A stretch of DNA of 64,000 bases from Balamuthia mandrillaris (taxonomy: Eukaryota > Discosea > Longamoebia > Balamuthiidae). The stretch's first letter is position 1; every line of letters starts with the position of its first letter. The notes beneath the pieces were generated by a model. The model searched no databases. It had not been told where the DNA came from and saw nothing but the letters and a program-made list of their open reading frames with translations. The DNA lies in the NCBI GenBank assembly GCA_031835245.1, contig JAVKOQ010000073.1, forward strand, positions 72,001 through 136,000. The letters are read 5' to 3'. Positions 11,384 to 24,494 of this stretch are shown here, one piece after another. Made by a program: the position numbers and the translations under genes.

Positions 11384-11808
11384 TATTTATTTTATATTTT
11401 CTTTCTTTTTTCTTTTAATTTTTTTTCTGATTTTTTCAAAGCTTATTTCAGGTTGTTGTTGTTCATCCTATTACAGTTGGTACAATTCCCTACGAGGTAA
11501 TATGCAGAAATTCGCTTTTTGATTTTTGATTGGATTTCATGTAAAAAAAAATCAAGCTGGAATCGGTGGGAGTTGAACCGGCGAACGGAAAAAAAAAACA
11601 AATCAAACGCGACAACGGCGGGCATCGAACCGACGGCCTTCACTCAGCGGACCAAAAAAAACAAACAAACAAAAAGAAAGCAGCAGAAGAAAGGCGCAGA
11701 GAGAAAGGGGGAGAAACCAAACCAACTCTCTTTTCCAAGTAAACTCGGGGCTCCGGAGGGGAACAAAAAAAAACAAAACAAAAAACACCTGCACTACCAA
11801 GTGAAACT
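11384..11808. other. Divergent intergenic region
   Basis: 425 bp between the starts of the ankyrin-GTPase-FYVE gene (-) and the small TIM gene (+). It is A/T-rich at both ends, with poly-A and poly-T runs. Two short stretches (11565-11640) look like tRNA T-arms but do not fold. It presumably holds both promoters; no specific box was recognised. Confidence 0.5.
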
Positions 11809-12078
11809 ATGGACGCGAGGACGATCAGAGAGAGCAGCCTCATCCTGGCTCAAGCCGGCACGCACGCCAAACACTCCACCATTCTTGCCGACAAGTGCTG
11901 GCCCCTCTGCATGAAGGGGGAGCCCCCCGCCTTCCTCACCGTCGGCCACAAGGAGTGCTTCACCAACTGCGTGCTGCGTCGGGGGGATGCCACTAACGTC
12001 GTTGCCCAGCGCCTGCAAGCCCTTCACCAAGCGGAAGCCAAGCGACACCTGGCCGTGCAATCTTCCACTTCTGATTAA
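11809..12078 (+). CDS. Small TIM-family mitochondrial chaperone
   Basis: An intronless 89-residue protein with the twin CX3C motif of the Tim8/9/10/13 family: C-W-P-L-C and C-F-T-N-C separated by 15 residues, inside the usual 11-16 range. These proteins form hexameric chaperones in the mitochondrial intermembrane space that escort hydrophobic precursors to the TIM22 and SAM complexes. The two CX3C pairs would form disulfides through the Mia40 pathway. Length suits the family, usually 80-110 residues. Which member it is cannot be settled by eye; Tim8/13-type is a guess. A (CT)n run at 12131-12175 lies in the probable 3' UTR. Confidence 0.75.
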   Translation: MDARTIRESSLILAQAGTHAKHSTILADKCWPLCMKGEPPAFLTVGHKECFTNCVLRRGDATNVVAQRLQALHQAEAKRHLAVQSSTSD

Positions 12079-12130
12079 CCAAAAAAAAATGTTTCGCTTT
12101 TTTTTTGATTTTGTTGAGATTCTTGCTTTC

Positions 12131-12172
<42 letters not shown>

Positions 12173-12310
12173 CTCTCCTTCAAAGCAAGATCGGAAGCAG
12201 CACTTAGTTTATTAAACACGCAATGTTACTCTATTGGACCGCGCAAAGCCCTCAAGAACAGCTCGCCTGCGCACCTCTGCCCCCCTGCCCTTGCTTCTTC
12301 GTCTCTCTCC

Positions 12311-13142
12311 TTATTGTTGGTTTTTGGAGGCGGTCAATGCCTTCCACGCGTTCCATCCGCCCTCCAGGTTGTTCACCTCCCCAAAGCCCTTCGCCCCCAA
12401 CACTTTTGGAGGCGTGAGTAAGAGCGAAGCGAGAAGAGGATAACAGAGAAAACGAGAGAAGCAGAGAAGCAGAGAAGAGAAAGCAGAGAGAAGAAAAGAG
12501 AAGCAGTAGAGTAGCGATAGAAGAGAAGAGAGAGAGAGAGAGAAGCATAGAAGCACGAGAGAAGAAATAGAGACGAAACCTTGGCAGGCCATGGCGGACC
12601 TCACGCCAGAGCGGCAGTACAGCAACAGCTTCTTGTTCTTTAGGCCTTGCAGCTCCTCCGTGCTGGCATCGCGCACTACACGGCCCAGAGAGACGTGCTT
12701 CGCTCCTGGTATGGTTCCTGCTTGCACCTCATCTTGTTTTTTTTGTTGCCGTCAACCAAAGCATTGACACACGAGAGGAAAGAGAGAAGAAAAGAAGAAC
12801 GAAGAAAGCAACTACAGAAAGCAGAAGAGAGAAGAAAGTAGAGAAGAGAGGAGAACCAGGTTCTCTGACGTCGACCACGACGTACTACAACAGGCCACAC
12901 ACGTTGGTGAGTTTGTTTCAAAAATTCAAAAAAAGAACAAAAGAAAAAAGAACGAGAAGAACTCGACGCACTTGTTGAAGGCCATTGAGAGCTTCCTCCG
13001 CCGACACACGCGAGAATGGCTCGTTAGGATTCTTTGTGGCCAACCACCTTCTACCTGCTTCTCCAAAACTGGCCCCCCTCCATGCGGAGGAGCAAGGAGC
13101 AGGAGCAGAAGACAAGGCAGCACGGCGTAGGTAGGCTTGCAT
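12311..13142 (-). CDS. Single-domain rhodanese (sulfurtransferase), probably mitochondrial
   Basis: Four exons read on the minus strand. The first (13142 to about 12972) begins M-Q-A-Y-L-R-R-A-A-L and is rich in Arg, Ser and Ala with no acids until residue 25, like a mitochondrial presequence. A short exon near 12860-12890 gives V-V-V-D-V-R-E-P-G, the next I-P-G-A-K-H-V-S-L, and then the active-site loop C-R-S-G-V-R-S with the catalytic Cys. The last exon gives G-F-G-E-V-N-N-L-E-G-G-W-N-A-W, the usual rhodanese end, and stops at 12311. The short phase-1 junction P-G/T-I-P-G omits a few residues that most rhodaneses have there. Transfer of sulfane sulfur to thiol acceptors is family knowledge; the substrate is unknown. 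Confidence 0.75.
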
Positions 13143-13251
13143 TCTTTCTTCTCTTATTGCTTCTTTCTTTCGCTTTTTCTTTCGAATTTCGTGCTTTGTT
13201 GCAGAATTACTGCGCATGTCCTGCTCGTTTGTCCGCAAAAAATAGAAGATA

Positions 13252-14933
13252 TCAAGGAAACAGCTCTTCCCAGTCGGTGGAGGAGAGAGAGAAGGAAGGA
13301 AGCTGCGTGGCGGGGGCCTGTTGTTGCTGCTGGGAGTAATGATGCCTCTGCTGCGAATGCCTGACCTGCGAGCCAAGTTGTTGTTTCTTCCTGGATTGAA
13401 AACAAACAAAGGAGAAATGCGTTAAAGCTTGAACAAGGAACGTAAAAGAAGGAAAGACCATAAGAAAGAAAGAATGATACGTTGAACACATAGCAGAAGC
13501 ACTGATTCTTCCTCCTTGAGTGGATGTTGAAGAAGGAGGATGAACAGGTGGTACGTTCTGTTGTCGCTCTTTCAATCTTTGGAGGGTTTGCAGGCGTTCT
13601 AACTCTGCTTCGACCTTTTGCAAGCTGTGACGCTGTTTCTCTTCTTTCATCGCCAAGTTCTTTTCTTGGTAGAGGAGAGAGTCGCGCAGCGTTTGAAGCG
13701 TCTTCAGTTCTTCTTCACCTCTTCTCACTTCGTCTGCGATGCTGAAAGGCACAACGAAAAATTTGTAATGAAGAAAATGAGAGCAGGGAAGAGGGAAGCC
13801 GAATAGATGAAAGAAGGAAAACAGAAGAATGAAGGCTACGGAAGAGGTTACAAACCTTTGGCTCTCGACCTTGAACGTGAGTACGCCTTCCTGATGCTTC
13901 TTCTCTATCTCTTGGATGCTCTCCGTTAACGAACAAAGTTTTGCTTCCAACGCTGCAAAAAAGAAAACAGAAAGAAAGAACGATAAGAAGAGAGGCAGTA
14001 AAAAGAAGAAAGAGAAGGAACCTTGGTTCTGTTTCTCCACGTCTTTGCGCTTACGCTTAAGCTCCTCAAGTTGGGCAACTCTTTCTTCTTCTCCCGCTAA
14101 TACGTTCTTCTTGTCCTCCACTTTGATTCGCAGCTCCTCGTTGAGCCTTTGCAGCTCCTCGAAGGTTATCACTTGCCCCTTCTTCTCTGCAACATAGGCT
14201 TCGTTTGTCACCAACAACAGCAACTCCAATTCGCTATCTTCTTCGTGTCCTTCTTCATTCTTTGCTGCTTCCTCGCGAAAGCAACGAATGGGCAATCCTC
14301 TATGCAGTTTCTCCATATCAGAGATGAACTTCTCCCTTTTGTGAAGGGAGAACAGTCGGCAAGTGTTAAAGATGCAACGGTGAAGGTTGTGTGTGTGGGT
14401 TTCTTGAAACCTTTGCGATGCTATCCGGTCTTCCAGTTGGTCCAAAGCACATTGAAGGCTCTTGTCGTCCATCGTCATCGCTTCGTGCTCTGTTTGTTGT
14501 TTTTTTTTTGTTATGTTTGTTGTGGCAACAACACACACCCTCCTAAATGGAACAGAACGTACCCTTCTCTCTTGCCTCCACGATTCTCTTTGTTTCAAGG
14601 TGTTGGGCCTCCAACTCTCCCAGCTGTCTTAGGAACACAAGAAGCGAGAATGAGCAGCGGAACAGGAAGCAAGAGGCAACAAAGGTAGGATCCGTTCGCT
14701 TACTGTTTCAGCTCATCGAGGCGCAGCTGGCATTCCTTGGCGAGCAGGGCAACGGTGGCACGGCTCTCCTCCGCCCCCTGCCACTCCCTTTGGGCCTGCC
14801 GCAAGGCCTCGCTCCTCCCCTGGTGCTGCTCTTTGAGCTGGTGGATCTCGTTGAAGAGGCCCTCCACGCCCATCGCCGCTGTCGTTGTTGAGCCGTTGCG
14901 GGTGCTCCTCCTGCTGCTGCCCTCCTTCTCCAT
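13252..14933 (-). CDS. Coiled-coil protein of unknown function
   Basis: Start at 14933 (M-E-K-E-G-S-S-R-R-S). Exons at 14933-14704, about 14635-14570, 14490-14020, 13955-13860, 13742-13480 and 13390-13252 join in frame. Nearly all are heptad-rich coiled coil, for example Q-L-K-E-Q-H-Q-G-R-S-E-A-L and E-E-L-K-T-L-Q-T-L-R-D-S-L-L-Y-Q-E-K. One less helical patch has R-C-I-F-N-T-C-R-L-F-S-L-H-K. The C-terminus is Gln/His-rich and ends W-E-E-L-F-P. I do not recognise the family. The divergent rhodanese start at 15081 is only 147 bp away, so the two may share a promoter. Confidence 0.65.
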
Positions 14934-15080
14934 GCTTCTTGCTTTCTTTCTTCTTCTGTGGTTGAAGAGAGTGAAAAAAAAATGTAGTAAAAATGTAGCA
15001 AAAATGTAGCGAACAAAAATAATTAAAAAAATAAAAAGAAAAAACGAAAAAAAATAGCGAAAACATACAGTAAAAAAAAA

Positions 15081-15800
15081 ATGGAGGGGGTGGTGGAGGA
15101 GCTCTACCAGGACTACAAGCGCCAACACTTTGCCGATGTGGAGGACCTCAGTGTTGCCGACCTGCTGGCGCTGCAGGAAAAAGATGAGCCCCGCAAGGCG
15201 GCGGTGGTGCTGGTGGACGTGCGAGAAGACAACGAACGAGCGGTGAGCATGCTGCCTTGCGCTGTGACCGAAGAGCAGTTCTGGGGATGGATGAAAGCGA
15301 AAGAGAACGAGCGCGAGCAAGAGAAAGAAGGGGAAGAGGTGATCGTGGTGCCGTATTGTACGATTGGGTATCGCAGCGGTTTGTTCGCGCGTTATTTGCA
15401 CCAACGGTTTGCCCAAGATGGAAGAAGAAAGGGCGGAGAAGACGAAAGAGGAGAAAGAGCTCGAAGAACAAGTGTGAAGAATTTGAGGGGAAGTTTGTTG
15501 GCGTGGACGCACGAGCAGCAGCCGTTGGTCACCCCAGAGGGAAACCCAACCACTCGAGTTCATACTTTTGGGAAAGAGGTTCGTCTTTCTTCTCTCTTCT
15601 TTCTGCTATATCACTTTCTTACCTCCACAACTACGACTATAACGATAAAATTACAACCAATAAAGTGGGCGCTGGTTCCACCTAACTACAGTGCCATCTA
15701 CGCAACTGGCGTGGCAAGGTGGGGCCTCAATGCCAAGACCGCGTTACGGACGGCACGTTGGGCCATCGTGTCTTCTCGCTCCTCTTCTTTCTTTTCCTGA
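15081..15800 (+). CDS. Rhodanese-like domain protein
   Basis: Two exons (15081 to about 15573, and 15681-15800). Motifs: V-V-L-V-D-V-R-E-D-N-E-R (CH2A-type start), then V-P-Y-C-T-I-G-Y-R-S-G with catalytic Cys and Arg in a C-x4-R loop, and after an acidic/basic insert the tail L-R-G-S-L-L-A-W. Exon 2 continues W-A-L-V-P-P-N-Y-S-A-I-Y-A, a conserved ending in some single-domain rhodaneses of plants and bacteria (V-H-x-F-G-x-x-W). The last 30 residues may be mis-spliced, since a second GT lies at 15720. No targeting signal was seen. The role, sulfur transfer or arsenate/phosphate-type chemistry, cannot be told from sequence alone. Confidence 0.7.
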   Translation: MEGVVEELYQDYKRQHFADVEDLSVADLLALQEKDEPRKAAVVLVDVREDNERAVSMLPCAVTEEQFWGWMKAKENEREQEKEGEEVIVVPYCTIGYRSGLFARYLHQRFAQDGRRKGGEDERGERARRTSVKNLRGSLLAWTHEQQPLVTPEGNPTTRVHTFGKEVRLSSLFFLLYHFLTSTTTTITIKLQPIKWALVPPNYSAIYATGVARWGLNAKTALRTARWAIVSSRSSSFFS

Positions 15801-15917
15801 ATAGCGTGCCAAAATTTTTCCAAGTAAAAATTGTTGGCGTGCCTCGTGTAAGCTGGCCGGCCAGAGGTAGCAAAAGCAAAGGTTTAAACCTGGAGGATCT
15901 CAACGAGCAGGGCTGTC

Positions 15918-17183
15918 ATGGAAGCTACGCCAGCTCTTTTCTCTCCTCTACGGAACGACTTGAAACGAAAACATAGCCTCAGACAAACGGAGAAGAGTGC
16001 AGCAAAGCAAGACAACAATGATCATCATGAACAACATCAACAAGAGGAAAAACTGCTGAGAGAGAAAACTAAGAAATGCAAGACAGAAAGGGTGGCTTCC
16101 TCCACAGCGTGGATGTCCGAGCAACACAGCGGCAACGATGGTATCGTAGGTACACGAAGCACGTTCTGCTGGGAAGAGACTTTGCCGGATGAAGTGCTGT
16201 GCCACATCTTGCAAATGCTGCCCGACGACAATGTGGCTCCGGCTGCGCGGACCTGCCGCCGATGGTATGCCTGCAGCCCCCCTCACTCTCGACAGCGGTT
16301 GTCCATGAAATGGGCTTGCATATCACTAGCGGAGCATGGAAATTTGGAAGGTTTGAAGTGGGCCAGAGAGAACGGCTGTCCTTGGCACCCTTCAACTTGT
16401 GCTGTTGCTGCTAAAGGAGGACATTTAGAGGTGCTGAAATGGGCCAGGGAGAATGGATGTCCTTGGGACGAGGAAACACCTGCCATGGCCGCCGAGAATG
16501 GTCATTTGGAGGTGCTAAGATGGGCCAGAGAGAACAAGTGTCGTTGGAACAGCAAAACGCTTGCCAAGGCTGCCGAGAACGGGCATTTGAAAGTGTTACA
16601 ATGGCTGAGATGCAATGGATATCCTTGGAACCGGGTTATTTGTGCCAAAGCAGCAAAAGGAGGCCATTTGGAGGTGCTGAAGTGGGCGAGAGAGAACGGC
16701 TGCCCTTGGGACGAGTGGACTTGCGAGGAAGCTGCGAAAAATGGTCAGTTGGCAGTGCTGAAGTGGGCCAGAGAGAACGGCTGTCCTTGGGACAAAGAAA
16801 CTCTTGGCGAAGCTGCCGGGCAGGGCCATTTGGAAGTGGCGAAATGGCTGAGAGAAAACGGCTGCCCTTGGAACGAGCAGACGTGCGCCAGAGCAGCGTT
16901 TGGTGGCCGTCTAGAAGTACTTAAATGGCTGAGAGAAAACGGATGCCCTTGGGATGGCAACACAACCACTTGGGCAGCAAAGAACGGCAAGTTGGAGGTG
17001 TTGCAGTGGGCCCATGAAAATGGATGCCCTGTCACTTCGCTTACCTTCCAGCGCGCTGCCGAATGGGGCCAGTTTGGAGTGCTCAAATGGTTGCGAGAAG
17101 TCGGGTGCCCTGAATGCCCTCTTCCGCAGGAGTTTAGCATCCGGCTGGACAGCTTCATCCAAACGTTCAAACCACTGAACTAA
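15918..17183 (+). CDS. F-box protein with ten 27-residue ankyrin-type repeats
   Basis: A single exon of 421 residues. A basic N-terminus (K-K-C-K-T-E-R) precedes an F-box at about residues 87-120 (L-P-D-E-V-L-C-H-I-L-Q-M-L-P). From residue 135 there are about ten repeats of 27 residues of the form G-H-L-E-V-L-K-W-A-R-E-N-G-C-P-W-D-E-x-T. This divergent ankyrin repeat is abundant in amoebae, oomycetes and their giant viruses. F-box proteins act as substrate receptors of SCF ubiquitin ligases; the repeats would bind the target (inference). An AATAAA follows at about 17190, and the convergent gene on the minus strand ends only 38 bp downstream, so the 3' UTRs must overlap. Confidence 0.8.
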   Translation: MEATPALFSPLRNDLKRKHSLRQTEKSAAKQDNNDHHEQHQQEEKLLREKTKKCKTERVASSTAWMSEQHSGNDGIVGTRSTFCWEETLPDEVLCHILQMLPDDNVAPAARTCRRWYACSPPHSRQRLSMKWACISLAEHGNLEGLKWARENGCPWHPSTCAVAAKGGHLEVLKWARENGCPWDEETPAMAAENGHLEVLRWARENKCRWNSKTLAKAAENGHLKVLQWLRCNGYPWNRVICAKAAKGGHLEVLKWARENGCPWDEWTCEEAAKNGQLAVLKWARENGCPWDKETLGEAAGQGHLEVAKWLRENGCPWNEQTCARAAFGGRLEVLKWLRENGCPWDGNTTTWAAKNGKLEVLQWAHENGCPVTSLTFQRAAEWGQFGVLKWLREVGCPECPLPQEFSIRLDSFIQTFKPLN

Positions 17184-17221
17184 CAACCAATAAAGAGTCC
17201 AACAGAGTTTTTTTTCTTCTT

Positions 17222-19592
17222 TCAATTGGCACGAGCGATCTCCTTGCGTGGAGGTTGACCAAGTACAGTTCCACCCTTTGAAGAAGGAGAAGATGATGGT
17301 GGTGACGAAGAAGAAGAAGCAGAGGAAAAGAAGAACATGTCCCAAAACTCGCTTTGCTCTCTGGAGGAGTGATGGGAGCCACCGCCCAGCAGAGAGTCGC
17401 TGCCGTCATCGCCGAGAGCAAAAGGATTGTCCTCCAATCGAAGCCGCACCGTTTGCAGTAGCTCCCTCTGTTCTCGTTCTCTTTGCTCTTGAAGCTTGGC
17501 TTGCCGCTTCTTTCGACGGGCTCGCCGCTTGGCGGCGGTGGATCTCTTCGACGCACCAGCTGTCCCTGCAACTTTTCCCGTTGGATGTTCAGGTTCTTCA
17601 TCATCTTCGTCGTCCTCTCCGTCTTCATCTACATAGCCAGAGACCTGCTCTAAGCCATACTTGCGACGAAGCGTGTCCCACACGTCTTGATCTTGCTTGC
17701 GGCGACGAGGTGTTTGAACCGGGCTTAACTTTTCTTCCTTCTTCGTTGTTTCTACCTCTTCGTTTCGGCTTTCTTCCTTCTTCAGCTGGCAATCCGTGCC
17801 ACTGAGAGTCGATGCTGCTTTTGATTCTCCTTCCCCTTCTCCCTGCTTCCTGTTGTTGCTTTGCTGTTGATTTTCCTCCTCTTCCGCCATCATCAGCGAA
17901 TAATGAATAAGATGGAAGTTTTGAGACTTGGGGCGGTAAAGCAAAGATCCTCGCGAGGCTGGAGTTAACAACCGCTTCAATGCTGACAACGACTCTTGAG
18001 ATGGTTCCGCTCCTTCCTCTGATGAAGATGACTGCTGTAGCGAACGAGGACTGAGCCTAGCTCTGCTTCCACCGATCCCTCCTCCCGTCTCCATTCTTCT
18101 CTTTTGTTGTCTGTCTTCTTTGATGAGGTCGGCAAAGCTCCAAACTCCGCTGCCCGTTTCGCTAGCGATAGGTTCTTGTTCTGAATCTTTCCTCGCTGCT
18201 GTTTTGTTGTGCTCTGAGGAATGGTTGAAAAGGGCTTCTTCCTCGGCATCCATTTGTTGTCTGGCTTTCTCGGCTTTGTCTCTCATCTCGTTCAAGTGAT
18301 CCAGTTCTTTCTGTACACTCTCTGTCCATTCGTTCTTATATTTGATTGCATCACTTTCGTTTAAAACAACAAACATGAGAGAACTAATAAGCAAAAGATA
18401 ATGATAACAAACAAAATTACAAGAAACGACAAGAAAGAACGGGCAAGGAGAGAGAACAAACCGTCGCAACCGAATAACCATATCTTCCATTACCATGAAA
18501 TCGCTCGCCCGCTTCAAGATCTCCGTACAAAAAGCATAATGAAAGGCAATCTCCTGCTCCAACTTGGCCAGCTCCTCCATCTGCACTCTTATCTTGGCCA
18601 CCAAGTCCCTCTTGGCCTCCTGAGAGAGGCCCTTGATCTGCTCCGCCCGCTGGCGACTGCCAAAGAGCTCCAGCAGCTGCTGCTCGCTCTTGCTCTCCCA
18701 AGTGACCTGATGCAGGCCCTCCTTGCCCAGGACCTGTCGCTTGGCCCCGCTGATCAGCACCTTTTGCTCGTTGCGGATGCGCAGCTTGCGTTGCAGCTTC
18801 TTCAGCTGGTCGGCTATTTGCGGATCAAGCAGGTTTCGTTTGGCCCATTCGATATCCTCCTCCTCGTTCCTTCTGTTCTTGCCTCGAAACTTTTGCAGGT
18901 AATAGTCTGACTTTTGCCTTTCTTCTCTCGTGGCTGTTTGTTGTCCTTCTTCTTCTCCTTCTTCTTCAGGTAGCTCTTCGAAGAGGAAGAGGCGATAAAT
19001 GTCGTGATAGTACTTGTACAGCGGGCGATAGAGGGCGGCGTAGCTCTTGTCGGCGTTCCCCTCCAACGCCTTCTTGTAGACGTCCTTGAAGCAGAGGTCC
19101 CGGCGGATGATCTCCTTGATGCGTTGCTTGCGGTTCTCCCGCACGGTGATGGCCTGTTGGGCGATGGCCTCGGCCAGCGTTTGGGAGAGCTCCAGCTTGG
19201 TGACGGATTGAGGGGAGGACACCTCGGAGACCTTGGTTGGAGATTGAGAAGAAGAGGAAGAGAGAGAAGAAGCAGAGAGGGAAGAAGACAGAGCGGGTGT
19301 TATGCTGTTTGGTCGTGGTGAGGTTACTTCGGTTGCATCACGCTGCTCAAGAAAAATCCATTTTTAATGATTTTGCCAAACATTAAGGAGAAAAGATGAA
19401 CGAAGAACGAAGAAGAAAGAAGAACAACTAAGAAAGAAGAACAGAGAGAGAGAGAGAGAGAGAGAGAGACGAGAGAGGCGAGAGAGAAAAGATTGAAAGG
19501 TTAAAACAAAATAAGCAAAAAGTTCGAACCCTTCTTGTTTCTCTGTGGGAGCCGCCAGTGCCAGCGGCAGCAGCCTTGGTCCTTTTGAACAT
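17222..19592 (-). CDS. Unrecognised protein, helical N-terminal half and acidic/basic C-terminal half
   Basis: The long frame from about 19345 to 17222 has one clear intron at about 18355-18462. A likely first exon (M-F-K-R-T-K-A-A-A-A, start 19592 or 19637) splices at 19525 into Q-R-D-A-T-E-V-T-S-P; the start is uncertain. The N-terminal half is charged and helical, with a patch Y-A-A-L-Y-R-P-L-Y-K-Y-Y-H-D-I-Y-R-L-F-L-F that may be a protein-binding helix. The second half is Ser/Glu-rich and carries D-E-D-G-E-D-D-E-D-D-E-E followed by the basic run K-R-R-A-R-R-K-K-R, a plausible nuclear signal. It ends with a Ser/Pro-rich tail. I do not recognise a family. Confidence 0.65.
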
Positions 19593-20079
19593 GGGAGGAA
19601 GCAACGGGGCAGCGGTGTGAGGGTGTATCGGGCGCAAAAGGCTTCTGCTTTTTGTGTGTGTGCGTGCGTAAGTAGGCCTTTAATTTATGATTCGTTTTAT
19701 TGCCGTCTCACGAGAGACCCAAAGCCAAAGGCAAAGAAAGCACCACGGCGAGCAGGGGAGGCATGCGGAGGACACCAACCAGCGGCGAGCAGCGATGTGC
19801 ACCGATGCATCGCCGTCCTTTTGCTGCAAGAGCTTCGGAGTGGGTACAGCAAATGTGCGTGTGCGTGTGTGTGTTTTTTTAACACAACAAAAAAGGGGGG
19901 TTTGGGCGGGAGCGGACAACAACAACAACAAGTCATTGACTGAGCAGGAGGAAGAATAGAAGGCAGGCAGCCTTCATTTGACCAAGCAACGCCGCCTCTT
20001 CGGCAGGGCTGCCGCCTTCTATTCTGCCGCCTGCTTTGCTATCTTGTTGTCTATGGAGAGAGAGAGAGAGAGAGAAAAG

Positions 20080-20138
<59 letters not shown>

Positions 20139-20221
20139 GATAAAAGAAAACAGCCCGCCTATCTAATTATTTCTTTATGAGCAGGAATTCCTTTATCGTG
20201 TCTTCCTTTTGTGCTTTTGCT
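19593..20221. other. Intergenic region with (GA)n tracts
   Basis: 629 bp between the 5' end of the unrecognised gene (-) and the 3' end of the P450 (-). It contains a long (GA)n block at 20053-20134. Two facing segments, T-T-C-A-T-T-T-G-A-type sequence around 19950-20035, share the word GGCAG and its complement but form no long repeat. No gene was recognised. Confidence 0.5.
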
Positions 20222-23621
<3,400 letters not shown>

Positions 23622-24494
23622 GTTGCTTTTTATAATAACAAAAAAGTTTTGGAAGGTCAAGAGCAAAAGCCTTTAGCTGCTACGGCGAAAGGCAAAAGCC
23701 AAAATCAACAATTTCAAATCTTTCTCCTAGGACATATTAATATCAAACATAAAAATCTCCCATTGGAAATCGGAGAATTTAAACTCTGTTAATAAATTCC
23801 CGATAATCATGTAGACAAATACTGTCGACATCTGACCTCAGCTGCGTGGAACAATGCTGCCTGCAGGTAGACATGGAACCAAGAATAACACGTCACGCTA
23901 TGTATTTTCCCACAAAGCCCCTTACTTACTTACTTATGTCCACCCTCTGGTGCTACAGGTGCTGCCAAACAGAACTTCGGATGTATGGTCACTAAGGAAG
24001 CACAATTACAGGGGCGCAATGAAATGGCCTCCGGAGAGGCTTTGAGTCTCGTTGTGCTTCACTCGGAGGGCGTGGTTCTGTTCTTCCTTGATTCGGCTGT
24101 TCTGTATCAACCAAAACTCCCTAGTAGACCCGACGGCAGCAACAGCGTCTACCAACGGGAGGAAGAGGGATGAGCATGCTTCCTGTTTTCTGTCGACACG
24201 CAAAGATCCAAAAAAAGATTTCCGAAAAAATTCTCAAAACCCCTCAAGCATGCTTTGATTATTTTTTTTCGTTACCTGAAAAAAAAGTTGACGAGAAAGA
24301 AAAGAGCTCCATTCATTGCATAGAAACAGAGAGAGTGTAGTATTGTTTTTAAAAAAAAAACACAACCAAACTCTTTAACACAGTGCTTTCTTCGTGCGAT
24401 CCCTTTTACCTGCTTCATCTCGGAAGAGTAACCTTGCAAAAAAAAAATTGTTTTTTTTTAAAACCTCAGCGAAAACAAACGATAAAACAAAAAT
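23622..24494. other. Divergent intergenic region
   Basis: 873 bp between the starts of the P450 (-) and the TEP1 homologue (+), presumably holding both promoters. There is a poly-A/T-rich stretch just upstream of 24495. No repeat, RNA gene or convincing reading frame was recognised. Confidence 0.5.

Noticed and set aside
11565-11640. Two tRNA-like T-arm words (GGTTCAACTCC and GGTTCGATGCC on the minus strand)
   Set aside because: The T stems mispair at two or more positions, and no D-arm, anticodon arm or acceptor partner is found upstream.
15918-17183. F-box/repeat gene as an integrated giant-virus segment
   Set aside because: It stands alone among ordinary host genes, with no viral core gene nearby and a normal poly-A signal.
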